Source: a virus
DNA: 64,000 bases
IMG/VR virus record: IMGVR_UViG_3300042691_052885
Coordinates: 1 to 64,000 of that record
Reading direction: 5' to 3' (one strand)
Of the stretch, positions 16,060 to 25,256 are shown in pieces (the first letter of the stretch is position 1; each line of letters opens with the position of its first letter). The position numbers and the translations under genes were made by a program. The notes below the pieces were generated by a model. It searched no databases. It had not been told where the DNA came from and saw nothing but the letters and a program-made list of their open reading frames with translations.

Positions 16060-18051
16060 ATGGTACTTGCAACTCTTAGCCAGATTGGAGACTTTGCTAA
16101 AATTTCTTACAATCATTCTATAAATTACGTCACCAAGTTGACCGGATACGATTATGAGTATTCCGGTGCTGGTGATGTGAAGCTTGAATTTAGGTGGTCA
16201 ACCACTAATCAGATTAAAACTGCTTGGATTGATTTAACCAATGAAAATTTGGTGGATGTTAAACTTGACCCTAACAATGATTTGTGGATTGATTTTCGTG
16301 TTACACTAGTTAGCGGCGGGCCAGTAATGGTTAATGCTATAGGAGTTAAGTACGAGCAGGATCCTATTGCTAAAGACAAATTTCTTGGCTTTAAGCCAAT
16401 TGCAACAGCTTGCCAATGTGGCAATATTACTTCTCTTACAAAAATTGAAAATTTTACATTTAGGCCGTACCAGGTAAACCCGGCAGTTTCTCTTTTTAGA
16501 GATCTCAGCTACACAGTCAATCAATTATTTGGACACAGCGTAGAATACGCAAGAGCGATTCCATTAATGAACGGCCGTGATGTTACTCTAAAGGAATGGA
16601 CTTTATACGATGTAGATGATCCGTGCTGTATTAAGGTATTGGTTCCAAATAATGAATTCCCAGATAACAAAATTAATTTTGGAGCAATGGGATTGGATTT
16701 TGAAATGCCTTTTGAGGTCCACATTCCAAAAGACTATTTTGAAGATATTTTTGGTGTAGGCTCAGGACCTCAGAAAAGAGACATCGTATATTTTCCAATT
16801 ACCAATAGGATCTATGAAGTACAGAGTTCTTATCTTTTCCGTGACTTTATGCAAAAACCGGTATACTGGAAAGTTGCACTAATGAAATACGCGCCAAAAT
16901 CAAATCGTACCGAAACACAAGATCATCGATACTTTTTGGATTCAATATCAGTAGATACCGAAGAGGTATTCGGTCAACAAATAGAGGACGAGGCTTTGGA
17001 AACTACCAAGCCGCAACAGTATGATCCAAAGATAGGATCAAGAGCCTATGATCCTATTCGAGATTCTATAGATGACGCGTTAACTATTACCAGCGCTGAT
17101 GTTAAAAATTACTACACCGTAGTTTCTAATTCGCAATACAATCTAAACAGCATTTACGATGTAACCGAACAAAAAAATGCGGTTGTATACAAATCAGATG
17201 TAGATTTTGGAATAACCGATAACCGCGCATTTCTTGCCTGGTTTAAGGATGAAACTCCAAAATATACAGTGTACCGCGATTTAGTCCAGAGTAATTTTAC
17301 AGTGGTTACAGCAAATGCAGAATACGCTTTAGTTCAATTTAACATAGCGGCTTCCCGTAACTACAAACCCGGAGATTACATCAAGTTTAGTAGGCCTAAT
17401 GGAATCCTTTTTTATGGAGAATGGGTGTCATCTCCAGCCTCCGGGGTACACCGAGTAAACCTTCCTATTGCCGTGTATAACTTTTTACAAGCACAGCACT
17501 CTGGATGGCAGTCGGCTGGATCTTTTTACGCAGAACAAACATTTGAGAAAAACATATTCTGGGGGTACGATCCAATTAATTCAAAAGGTTGGAAATTAGA
17601 TTTAGTAGTTGGAAAATACATTAAGCTCTTTTTGAATAACACAGTTCATTATTTTGTAATGCCAACAACTCTTGCTCCAAATGAATGGTACGCAATATTT
17701 GTTAACCTTTCAAATGAGTATTCACAGGTGTCCATCAATATATGGAAACGCAAATGGATTGAAAACGATCCTACACCGCAGAACACAACTGATTTAGAGA
17801 ATATATATGCTATAGCAAAACAAGTGACAGCAGCAGATTACTCAACAATAAGTGCAGACTGGAGAAAGTATCGATTAATAGGTACTCCGCTTTCAATTAC
17901 CAACATTAGGTTATTTGATTCTCTAGAAAATGACACTGAAAAACAAATGACTCTACTTAACGAAGCAATTGTAGAAGATGCTCAACTCGCAATCATAATT
18001 GATAACGCGTTACCAAGACTTCGTTTACCGTGGATTGCCAAAACCAAATAA
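16060..18051 (+). CDS. Neck protein gp14-like, enlarged, with lectin-like C-terminal region
   Basis: 663 aa directly upstream of the terminase genes, where T4 has 13-14-15. Residues about 215-285 (MPFEVHIPKDYFEDIFGVG, RDIVYFPITNRIYEVQSS, YWKVALMKYAP) follow the T4 gp14 pattern of a DYxYFPLxxxLFEI strand pair ending in a KLxCExFxYS-like strand. From about 430 a second module (GDYIKFSRPNGILFYGEW, GWKLDLVVGKYIKLFLNNT, PNEWYAIFVNLSNEYSQVSI) looks like a concanavalin/LamG-type sandwich. T4 gp14 is only 256 aa. The ATG at 16060 is preferred over a TTG 3 nt earlier. The gp14 call is tentative; a virion role is likely from context. Confidence 0.5.
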   Translation: MVLATLSQIGDFAKISYNHSINYVTKLTGYDYEYSGAGDVKLEFRWSTTNQIKTAWIDLTNENLVDVKLDPNNDLWIDFRVTLVSGGPVMVNAIGVKYEQDPIAKDKFLGFKPIATACQCGNITSLTKIENFTFRPYQVNPAVSLFRDLSYTVNQLFGHSVEYARAIPLMNGRDVTLKEWTLYDVDDPCCIKVLVPNNEFPDNKINFGAMGLDFEMPFEVHIPKDYFEDIFGVGSGPQKRDIVYFPITNRIYEVQSSYLFRDFMQKPVYWKVALMKYAPKSNRTETQDHRYFLDSISVDTEEVFGQQIEDEALETTKPQQYDPKIGSRAYDPIRDSIDDALTITSADVKNYYTVVSNSQYNLNSIYDVTEQKNAVVYKSDVDFGITDNRAFLAWFKDETPKYTVYRDLVQSNFTVVTANAEYALVQFNIAASRNYKPGDYIKFSRPNGILFYGEWVSSPASGVHRVNLPIAVYNFLQAQHSGWQSAGSFYAEQTFEKNIFWGYDPINSKGWKLDLVVGKYIKLFLNNTVHYFVMPTTLAPNEWYAIFVNLSNEYSQVSINIWKRKWIENDPTPQNTTDLENIYAIAKQVTAADYSTISADWRKYRLIGTPLSITNIRLFDSLENDTEKQMTLLNEAIVEDAQLAIIIDNALPRLRLPWIAKTK

Positions 18052-18052
18052 T

Positions 18053-18736
18053 ATGCCAAGAAAAGTTGATCCTGAGAAGAAAGAGCAAATGATGCTCCGA
18101 GATGAATTAGAAAAATTAATTTCCGAAGATACCGAGGTAATAAGATCTCTTACCGCGCAAGCAACGGATATTCTCCCGAGCCGCGCAATTCGTCCATTAG
18201 ATTATCAAAATGTAAAAGTTGAATGCGAAGACTCTGCTGACGATATTGTTAATGCAGTGGCTAACTTTTATTTAGATGAAAAAATTATTGAAAGAACTCC
18301 GTATGTTAAACAAAAAACTGCGGTAGATCACATTACAGTTTCAAATTTGCTTTTCCAAATGAAAACTGCAGAACATGCAATTATCAAATTGTTGGAGCAA
18401 ATTGACGAAGGTAATATGCATCCGCGAACCTTTGAGGTGCTCTCATCATTACAGCGTTCAAAGATGGAAATTGTTAAACACCTTGCCCAGTTTATGATCA
18501 TTATGGAAAACAATTACAAAAACCTTAAGAATGATTATCAAATTAAGGCAGCAGAAACCAGTGATACTGATCATGAAGAGATAGACAGTAACCCTATGCA
18601 GACTCGTGGAACTCGTGGTATGCTAGAGGCTTTGCGTCAAGCGGTTCCCGAGAAAAGAGCGCAAGGACGGATGGACCAAATGGAAGACATAAATTTAGAC
18701 GAAGCATATGGCGAAGGGGAAGGTTTGGACGACTAA
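18053..18736 (+). CDS. 16: Terminase small subunit gp16
   Basis: 227-aa DNA-recognition subunit of the packaging motor. The central part has the gp16 helical pattern: AVDHITVSNLLFQMKTAEHAI, LLEQIDEGNMHPRTFEVLSSL, then a long helix KMEIVKHLAQFMIIMENNYK. The N- and C-terminal parts are charged. The ATG at 18053 is one base after the previous stop; upstream in-frame codons would overlap that gene. The position directly before gp17 supports the call. The gp17 ATG overlaps its last 29 nt. Confidence 0.75.
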   Translation: MPRKVDPEKKEQMMLRDELEKLISEDTEVIRSLTAQATDILPSRAIRPLDYQNVKVECEDSADDIVNAVANFYLDEKIIERTPYVKQKTAVDHITVSNLLFQMKTAEHAIIKLLEQIDEGNMHPRTFEVLSSLQRSKMEIVKHLAQFMIIMENNYKNLKNDYQIKAAETSDTDHEEIDSNPMQTRGTRGMLEALRQAVPEKRAQGRMDQMEDINLDEAYGEGEGLDD

Positions 18737-20567
18737 AAGAATTAATGAGGAATTCAAAAAGATGGAACAGGGGTTGCCCTCTGATACATCCGGCTTTTTT
18801 GAAGGTAACCCTCAATATAAAGGTCCTAATATTGTATTTGAATATACAAAAGAAGAGCTTGCTGATTTAGCACGCTGTGCTGATGATGTAGTTTATTTTG
18901 CAAATAAATTCTGTTATTCTATGACGGATGAAGGGGTACAGCAAATTACTCTTCGTCCGTACCAGGAAAATATGTTAGAGGATTTTCAGGATAACCGATT
19001 TGTGGTAATGCTTGCATCCCGTCAGATTGGTAAAACTGTAACATCATCTATCTTTATTGCCTGGTATTTATGTTTTCACTTTGACCGTAACGTAATGATT
19101 GTAGCTAACAAAATGGCTACAACCACAGAAATTGTGGATAAGGTAAAAACAATCATTAAGAATCTTCCGTTTTTCATTAAACCCGGAGTATCTTCAGCAG
19201 GGGCTACAGGTATGAGATTTGATAACGGTTGCCGTTTATATTCTCAAGCAACTACTAAAACCGCGGCAATCGGATTTACTATTCACTTATTATATGCGGA
19301 TGAGTTTGCACATATCCATCCAAACTTCTTAACACAGTTCTATCGATCCATATATCCTACGCTGTCGTCTTCCAAAATATCGCGGATTATCATATCGTCA
19401 ACACCGAATGGTATGAACCTATTTTACGAATTGTATACCGGAGCGCTGGAAGGCAAAAACAGCTATAAGGCGATACGGGTTGACTGGTGGCAGGTTCCTG
19501 GACGTGATGACAGATGGAAAAAACAAGAGATTGCAAACCTTGGTAGCGAAGAACTCTTTAACCAGGAATACGGAAATCAATTCTTGGCGTCATCGCGATT
19601 GTTGCTCCCAGGTAGAGTATTAGAACTACTTAACCGTGTTTCCAAGAAGTATGTTTACAAGGATCACGAAGCCTTTTACAATAATCCCGAGCTGTTTAAG
19701 GATATGACATGGCATCCAGATTTTGAGCCGGACCGAATTCAAAAAGGAGAAAAATTTGCGGTTGCTATTGATATTGGAGACGGTGTAGGCCGGGATTTTA
19801 GCGTAATCAATGTATTTAAGCTGGAACCTCAATCAATATCCATGATTCGTAAACTAAAAGATTGGCGGGATGAAACCGGGTTTTTTAGGCTTAAACAGGT
19901 TGGTTTATACCGCTCAAATGTGGTATCCGTAGAAGACCTTGCTAATGTGTTGGAAACTCTTATGTTTTCCGTATTTGATGCAGAGGACGTTAAGGCTATA
20001 ATGGAAATTAATTTCAAAGGAAATCTTGTTTACGAAAGAGTAGGTAGAAATCGCGAATTCTTTCCTGAAACTTTTTTGCATACAAAACACAGTATGAGTG
20101 CTCCAATTCTTAAGCCTGGAGTTAAAATGCAAAAAGACAATAAAGAAATCTTTTGCCGAGAGTTGCGTAATCTGGTAATAAACAAAAAGGTTATTATCAA
20201 TGAAGAGCGTACGGTAGTGGAGCTGGCCTCTTTTGGCATTAATTCCGCTGGAAGCTATTCTTCCCAGATTGGAAATGATGATGTTGCAATGTCATGCGTA
20301 AATATGGTAAGTTTCTTTGACTCTACAGATTTTTATGATATGGTTGAAGACATTTATGATGAAACTGCTGACAGCGTTAAACGTGCAATTGAAAAATCCA
20401 TAGAACTTGGCGGCGGCGCGGATGAAATGCCAGAAGGGTTTCAGCTACTTAAAGGGCTGGATGAAAGTTTAGGGTACGCGGTTAGGGACATGGCAGAGCA
20501 AATTAGAGCTCAACAAAAAATCCATCTTAGCAAATCAGGTAACGGCCGAGGCATTGGTAAAATCTGA
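18708..20567 (+). CDS. 17: Terminase large subunit gp17
   Basis: ATP-driven DNA packaging motor and headful nuclease. The adenine-binding motif LRPYQ lies near 82-86. The Walker A variant SRQIGKT is at 104-110 (T4 SRQLGKT). Walker B with its catalytic acid is LLYADE (about 194-199), and the coupling motif ISSTPNG lies near 226-232. The RNase H-fold nuclease begins at FAVAIDIGDGVGRDFSVINVF (about 348-368), with a second acidic site AIMEINFKG near 427 and a third, GNDDVAMSCV, near 523. The length of 619 aa matches T4 gp17 (610). Confidence 0.96.
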   Translation: MAKGKVWTTKRINEEFKKMEQGLPSDTSGFFEGNPQYKGPNIVFEYTKEELADLARCADDVVYFANKFCYSMTDEGVQQITLRPYQENMLEDFQDNRFVVMLASRQIGKTVTSSIFIAWYLCFHFDRNVMIVANKMATTTEIVDKVKTIIKNLPFFIKPGVSSAGATGMRFDNGCRLYSQATTKTAAIGFTIHLLYADEFAHIHPNFLTQFYRSIYPTLSSSKISRIIISSTPNGMNLFYELYTGALEGKNSYKAIRVDWWQVPGRDDRWKKQEIANLGSEELFNQEYGNQFLASSRLLLPGRVLELLNRVSKKYVYKDHEAFYNNPELFKDMTWHPDFEPDRIQKGEKFAVAIDIGDGVGRDFSVINVFKLEPQSISMIRKLKDWRDETGFFRLKQVGLYRSNVVSVEDLANVLETLMFSVFDAEDVKAIMEINFKGNLVYERVGRNREFFPETFLHTKHSMSAPILKPGVKMQKDNKEIFCRELRNLVINKKVIINEERTVVELASFGINSAGSYSSQIGNDDVAMSCVNMVSFFDSTDFYDMVEDIYDETADSVKRAIEKSIELGGGADEMPEGFQLLKGLDESLGYAVRDMAEQIRAQQKIHLSKSGNGRGIGKI

Positions 20568-20579
20568 TAGGAAAGGTGA

Positions 20580-20588
20580 GATATATAG
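20580..20588 (+). promoter_or_regulatory. Late-promoter-like motif GATATATAG
   Basis: GATATATAG 33 nt before the tail sheath ATG, in a 54-nt gap after the terminase. There is no AAAACTTT box upstream. Confidence 0.58.
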
Positions 20589-20621
20589 TTCAGAATATCC
20601 ATAAAATAAAGAGAAGAAAGA

Positions 20622-23600
20622 ATGGCTAAAATCACTCTCGACCTGAATAAATTTAAGGCATCTGGTGTATACACCATCGAATTTGATGCCTCCGAGAGAA
20701 TCGTTGTAACTACCCAAACTATTCGTTTGGTGGTTGGTTTCTCACGCATAGGTCCTATTAACGCACCGGTATTTTTAAGAGACATAAATACCAGTCGCAG
20801 AATTTTTGGAGAAATTGACACCTTCCTTGAGAAGCGTGGATCTTTCTTCCATCGTGCACTTGAGACATGTTTGTCTGTTGGGCCGGTATTTGCACTGAAC
20901 CTAATGCCTCTTAAGAGTAAACCAATTAATGAAGGCGGCGATGCAACAAACTATCGTAGTTTTGCATTGGCGGCTGATGAGGAAAACGGTCCTGTAACCC
21001 GCGCATTAGTAACATCATTCTATAACCAAGAGCGTTTTTGGTTTCCAGATGCTGAGTATGTAATTGCAACACAGGATGCAAAGCCTGTTAACCGTGATTA
21101 TCTAATGACAGTGGTAAACCTTTCACAAGCTCCGTTGTCCGTACTTGTTAGAAAATCTACAAATGCACGTCAATATGAAATTGCTGCAAAGGATTATTAT
21201 GGTTTAGGTAATGTTCCTGACTTTATGAATGACAACGACTTTTTGTCTGACTTCTTCTTGGATCTTATCATTGTAGAAGGCGATTGGACAAATCTTGCCG
21301 TTCTTTCACAAGATCCTAATTATTCAAAGTATTTTGATACTCGCGGAATTAAGGCTGATCAATTAGATGCTTTCCTTTCTTTGGATAACATTACACTAGT
21401 AGGTGCATTTACTGGAACAATCATTCCTGATTTTGTAGATAACAATGGTTCAAACCAAAACCTTGAAACTATTGTTAATGCTGCTGTTGGATTGACTGGA
21501 ACTTTTATTGCAATCAACAATGCAAAGATTGAAGATTACGCAAATAGCTTACATAAAATTGATACCATTGGTAATACCTTAATCAGTACTACTGATGATA
21601 CAATTGACTTCTTATCTTACAACACCCCAATTAAGAGTATTGTTGAATTTACTGGAGCTGAGGATTTGAATCCTGCTGGTTCTATTGATGTAACAACTTA
21701 TCAAAATCTTGATAATTCTACTTCAAACGCGTTTATTAAGTCATATCCTTTTGGCGGAGCTAGCGGTAAATTTAATAACGTATTGGTGTTGCCAAAGCCT
21801 GAGCCTGGTGATACTACGTTTTTACCAAGCCAGTATCAATATATCTTGGATAATTTAAGTTCAAATTCTTTGATTCTTACTTATGGTGTAGATACATTGC
21901 AAACTGAAAAACCAAGTGACTATGTAAAGGTTGAAAACGTAATTGATACTGGTACCTCTATTGAAATACAGTTAAGTACGCCTCTTCATACCACAACAAA
22001 CTATGAGGACAGCTTTATTTTTACAGGTTCCGCTACCGCGGTTCCTTCTGCTGCTAATCAAATTGCAGTAACTGACTTAACACCAAAAGACGATTCCAAC
22101 GGTGCACCTCACGTTCCGCAACAATACGATATTCTTTTGGTAGAAGCACCGGGTTTCTATAAATACTACGAGGTTCAATCTTATGTTGCAGGATCTAATG
22201 GTGGAACCGTTACTGTTAAGGACGACGTTGCTAATACATTATCTCCACAAGCTCCTTATTATCTTTCAAGGTATGCTGGAAAAGGCTTGAGCATTGATGA
22301 TTACTCATCTTATGTTCAGCCCGCGGACATTAAAGTTACATTGTTTGCTGTTGACTATACAGCTACTGCTGATAATTATGCCGTAACTGGCAATGCAACA
22401 AATATCAATGCAAATAACTCGGTTCCTTCACAGGGATACAACGCGCCTTTTCAATTATCTGACACAAGAATATCTGAAATCTCAATTGCATTTACACCTA
22501 CCGTAACTGTAAACAGTTTTGAAGGTATTGGAAGTCTTCTAAATCCAGGCAGCGTGCCTATTAACCCTGGTACCGGTTGGGACAGTATTGCTGCCACTGC
22601 ATATAACGTTACGCAAGATCTTACTGAATCTGGTCCGTTTTATCTAAAAGAAATTAATACTGCAGCGTTTCCTTCTGCTGGAACAAATTATGTAGTTCTT
22701 GTAGATGCTACAGGTGCTGATGTTGATTGGGGCGCAGCATCTTGGGCTTCTGGAGATACTATTAAGATTACAATGACTCAGTCCGGTGTTTCATTTACTG
22801 GAATACTTGACGTTGGATTAATTAGCATTGAAGGCGTTGACATCAATAAGCTTCAATATATTGAGTCTTATTCCAATTCAAAAATCACAAAGTCTGCAAA
22901 TACAGGTTTGCTTGTTAATGAGGATAGCGTTAAATACTACTCTGGAAATTCTACTTACAATTACTTGGGTATTATTAAGAACTGGAGTAAGTCTGCAACA
23001 ACTGGAGAAAAATACATTTATTCTCAAGTTGCTTATGGTATAAAAGGTACAAAGGTTGTTCAGTACACTGATACTACTTTGTCAACCCGTGCTAACTTAA
23101 CCTATGCAGAATTGAATAATACTTATGAAGATTCAATTGTATACGCCGATGGATCTGGAACAACAAATGACTTGGCAGTTTATTCTTCTGTTGCAAAAAA
23201 TATCAGTTCTAATGTAGAAATAATTGGAACTCTTTATGGCGGCGGAAAGAAATTCCAAGTAAGCAATGCAAATTCTTTGAATTTGAATGTAGGTGATTTG
23301 ATTGTGGATAGCAGCGTAACTCCTAAACTTACCCGTGTAACTCAAAAGGTAAAGAAAGTGAATCCAGCTACTGGCGCTGTTACATATGAATACACTGTAT
23401 TGGATGTTCCCGCAGTTGATACTGTAACAAACACCATTACTAAGTTTACTCCTATTCAACAATTCTGTGATCGTTTACAATTTAGTTTGTTAAACGGATA
23501 TGTATTGACTGATTATCATTTACCAAACAATACCGATACACAAATTGACAAAATCTATAGTGTAATTGAAAACACCAATATCGGCAAAACACTTGCAAGC

Positions 23601-24545
23601 CGCGATATTATTTCCTTCCGTTACATTATTGATACATTTAATGGCGGTATTGCACCTCAGATGGGTCCAAAATCAATCTTATCAAGATTGGCTAAAAACC
23701 GTCAAAAGTGTATGGCAATCTTGAATGCTCCATCAATTAAACAATTTGTTGAAAGCACAGATCCAAGATTTACTGAATTGCCAGATCCAAATGCTGGAAT
23801 TCCAAAGCCAGTTCTTAATACTGATTATATTGCAACTGGTGGTAATTTGAGTCTTGGTCCAAGCTTCCGTTTTACTCTACCTGATGAAGATAACGGTGCT
23901 AAATTTATTGGTGTATTCTCACCAAACATTATTATCCGTGAAAATAACAAAAATAAGAGCATTCCTCCAGCAGCTGACGTATCAAATAACTTTGTTCGTA
24001 AGTTTATCAATGGTCAACCATATTCAATTGTGGCTGGTCCAAGAAGAGGAGTTATTTCTAATCCAAAATTTGCTGGTTTAGAGTATGAATTCTTATTGCA
24101 AGATCGTGAAAATCTTGAGCCAATCGGTATCAATCCAATTGTTACTGTAAAAGGTATCGGACCAATGATCTTCGCTAACCAAACCGCTTATCAAAAGACA
24201 TTGTCTGCATTTAATAACTTACACGTTAGAGATTTGCTAATCACTATTGAAGAAGCAGTAGAAGATGTACTTGCACAGTATTTGTTTGAGTTCAACGACG
24301 CATCAACTCGTCTTGAAATCCGTACAATTGTTGAGAACTACCTTGACACTGTAAGAAATGCTGGCGGTGTTTATGACTTTGCTGTTATCATGGATGAAAC
24401 TAACAATACTCCTGCAATCATTGACCAAAACTTTGGTATCATTGATATCGGACTTGAGCCAGCAAGAGGATTGCAAAAGTTCATCAACCGTGTAACAATA
24501 TTGAAGACTGGTGCAATCTCTTCAGGTGGATTCAGCGCAGCATAA
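20622..24545 (+). CDS. 18: Tail sheath protein gp18, very large form
   Basis: Contractile sheath subunit. The N-terminal region (RLVVGFSRIGPINAPVFLRD, FGEIDTFLEKRGSFFHRAL) and the C-terminal region (YQKTLSAFNNLHVRDLLITIEEAVEDVL, ENYLDTVRNAGGVYDFAVIMDE, DIGLEPARGLQKFINRVTIL) are clearly gp18. The C-terminal part forms the handshake strands and attachment to the tube. At 1307 aa it is twice T4 gp18 (659 aa). About 600 extra residues, Ser/Thr/Asn-rich and beta-like, fill roughly 330-950. They probably form surface-exposed insertion domains on the outside of the sheath. Third-codon A/T use is high, as expected for a strongly expressed late gene. Confidence 0.93.
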   Translation: MAKITLDLNKFKASGVYTIEFDASERIVVTTQTIRLVVGFSRIGPINAPVFLRDINTSRRIFGEIDTFLEKRGSFFHRALETCLSVGPVFALNLMPLKSKPINEGGDATNYRSFALAADEENGPVTRALVTSFYNQERFWFPDAEYVIATQDAKPVNRDYLMTVVNLSQAPLSVLVRKSTNARQYEIAAKDYYGLGNVPDFMNDNDFLSDFFLDLIIVEGDWTNLAVLSQDPNYSKYFDTRGIKADQLDAFLSLDNITLVGAFTGTIIPDFVDNNGSNQNLETIVNAAVGLTGTFIAINNAKIEDYANSLHKIDTIGNTLISTTDDTIDFLSYNTPIKSIVEFTGAEDLNPAGSIDVTTYQNLDNSTSNAFIKSYPFGGASGKFNNVLVLPKPEPGDTTFLPSQYQYILDNLSSNSLILTYGVDTLQTEKPSDYVKVENVIDTGTSIEIQLSTPLHTTTNYEDSFIFTGSATAVPSAANQIAVTDLTPKDDSNGAPHVPQQYDILLVEAPGFYKYYEVQSYVAGSNGGTVTVKDDVANTLSPQAPYYLSRYAGKGLSIDDYSSYVQPADIKVTLFAVDYTATADNYAVTGNATNINANNSVPSQGYNAPFQLSDTRISEISIAFTPTVTVNSFEGIGSLLNPGSVPINPGTGWDSIAATAYNVTQDLTESGPFYLKEINTAAFPSAGTNYVVLVDATGADVDWGAASWASGDTIKITMTQSGVSFTGILDVGLISIEGVDINKLQYIESYSNSKITKSANTGLLVNEDSVKYYSGNSTYNYLGIIKNWSKSATTGEKYIYSQVAYGIKGTKVVQYTDTTLSTRANLTYAELNNTYEDSIVYADGSGTTNDLAVYSSVAKNISSNVEIIGTLYGGGKKFQVSNANSLNLNVGDLIVDSSVTPKLTRVTQKVKKVNPATGAVTYEYTVLDVPAVDTVTNTITKFTPIQQFCDRLQFSLLNGYVLTDYHLPNNTDTQIDKIYSVIENTNIGKTLASRDIISFRYIIDTFNGGIAPQMGPKSILSRLAKNRQKCMAILNAPSIKQFVESTDPRFTELPDPNAGIPKPVLNTDYIATGGNLSLGPSFRFTLPDEDNGAKFIGVFSPNIIIRENNKNKSIPPAADVSNNFVRKFINGQPYSIVAGPRRGVISNPKFAGLEYEFLLQDRENLEPIGINPIVTVKGIGPMIFANQTAYQKTLSAFNNLHVRDLLITIEEAVEDVLAQYLFEFNDASTRLEIRTIVENYLDTVRNAGGVYDFAVIMDETNNTPAIIDQNFGIIDIGLEPARGLQKFINRVTILKTGAISSGGFSAA

Positions 24546-24552
24546 TAAATAG
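24544..24552 (+). promoter_or_regulatory. Possible late-promoter variant AATAAATAG
   Basis: AATAAATAG starts in the sheath stop codon and lies 27 nt before the tube ATG. It differs from the perfect motif at two positions. It could give extra tube transcripts, which would suit the high copy number of the tube protein. Confidence 0.3.
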
Positions 24553-24579
24553 AGAAAGAAAAAATAAAAGCATAAAGCA

Positions 24580-25137
24580 ATGGCAGGTTTACCCCACTAT
24601 AGAAATTCGCAAGCCTCGATGGCTAAATACGAACCGTTGTACCACGCACAGTTCGAAATCCTTCTTACCCCTCCACCCGCAGTTGGTGGATGGGATCTTG
24701 TTATGGAACAAGTACTAAAAGTTGATGGTATTGAAGTCAACAAGCTACCTGGTACTATTGAACAAAAATACAAATCAGCAAAACGTTCTTTTGCGGGTGG
24801 TATGGTTGATGATACAACAGTAGAGGTTAAACTTGATTTTGAAGTCAACCTTGATGATAACAACTCCGCTTACGTTTACAAGGCTCTTCGTAAATGGACC
24901 GATTTAATTTACGATCCTCAAACCGGTCGTATGGGTCTAAAGAGAGACTACACTGGTGGACCAATGATTATCAACTACTTTAATAAAGCTGGTGATATCT
25001 ACCGTCAAGTAAGATTTGCTTCAGTATTCCCTGTAACTCCGCTTCCTCCAATTGGATCAGATTACAGCGATAATGAAATTTACCGCATTCAAGGTTTTAC
25101 TCTTAGAGCAGACTACTGGGAAGAAACCATTCTTTAA
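24580..25137 (+). CDS. 19: Tail tube protein gp19
   Basis: Subunit of the inner tail tube. At 185 aa it is close to T4 gp19 (163). The pattern matches: YEPLYHAQFEILLTPP, VDGIEVNKLPGTIEQKYKSAKRSFAGG, TTVEVKLDFEVNLDDN, VYKALRKWTDLIYDPQTGRMG, and the closing IYRIQGFTLRADYWEE. It directly follows the sheath gene, as in T4, and is followed by a strong terminator. Confidence 0.93.
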   Translation: MAGLPHYRNSQASMAKYEPLYHAQFEILLTPPPAVGGWDLVMEQVLKVDGIEVNKLPGTIEQKYKSAKRSFAGGMVDDTTVEVKLDFEVNLDDNNSAYVYKALRKWTDLIYDPQTGRMGLKRDYTGGPMIINYFNKAGDIYRQVRFASVFPVTPLPPIGSDYSDNEIYRIQGFTLRADYWEETIL

Positions 25138-25172
25138 GAAATCATCTCTGGGTATTCTATTACTCAGACCAA

Positions 25173-25200
25173 GAGGGAACCAAAAGTTCCCTCTTTTTTT
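25173..25200 (+). terminator. Rho-independent terminator after tail tube
   Basis: Stem GAGGGAAC (25173-25180) with GTTCCCTC (25186-25193), loop CAAAA, then seven T (25194-25200). It ends the sheath-tube operon. Confidence 0.85.
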
Positions 25201-25211
25201 GTCAAAAAACT

Positions 25212-25238
25212 AAAACTTTTTCAAAGTTGGTTATATAG
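25212..25238 (+). promoter_or_regulatory. Promoter, AAAACTTT-N12-TATATAG
   Basis: AAAACTTT (25212-25219), 12 nt, TATATAG (25232-25238), 18 nt before the ATG at 25257. It has the upstream box of the early/middle class and the downstream box of the late class, so the gene may be served by both polymerase forms. Confidence 0.55.
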
Positions 25239-25256
25239 AATAACAAATCTATTTTT

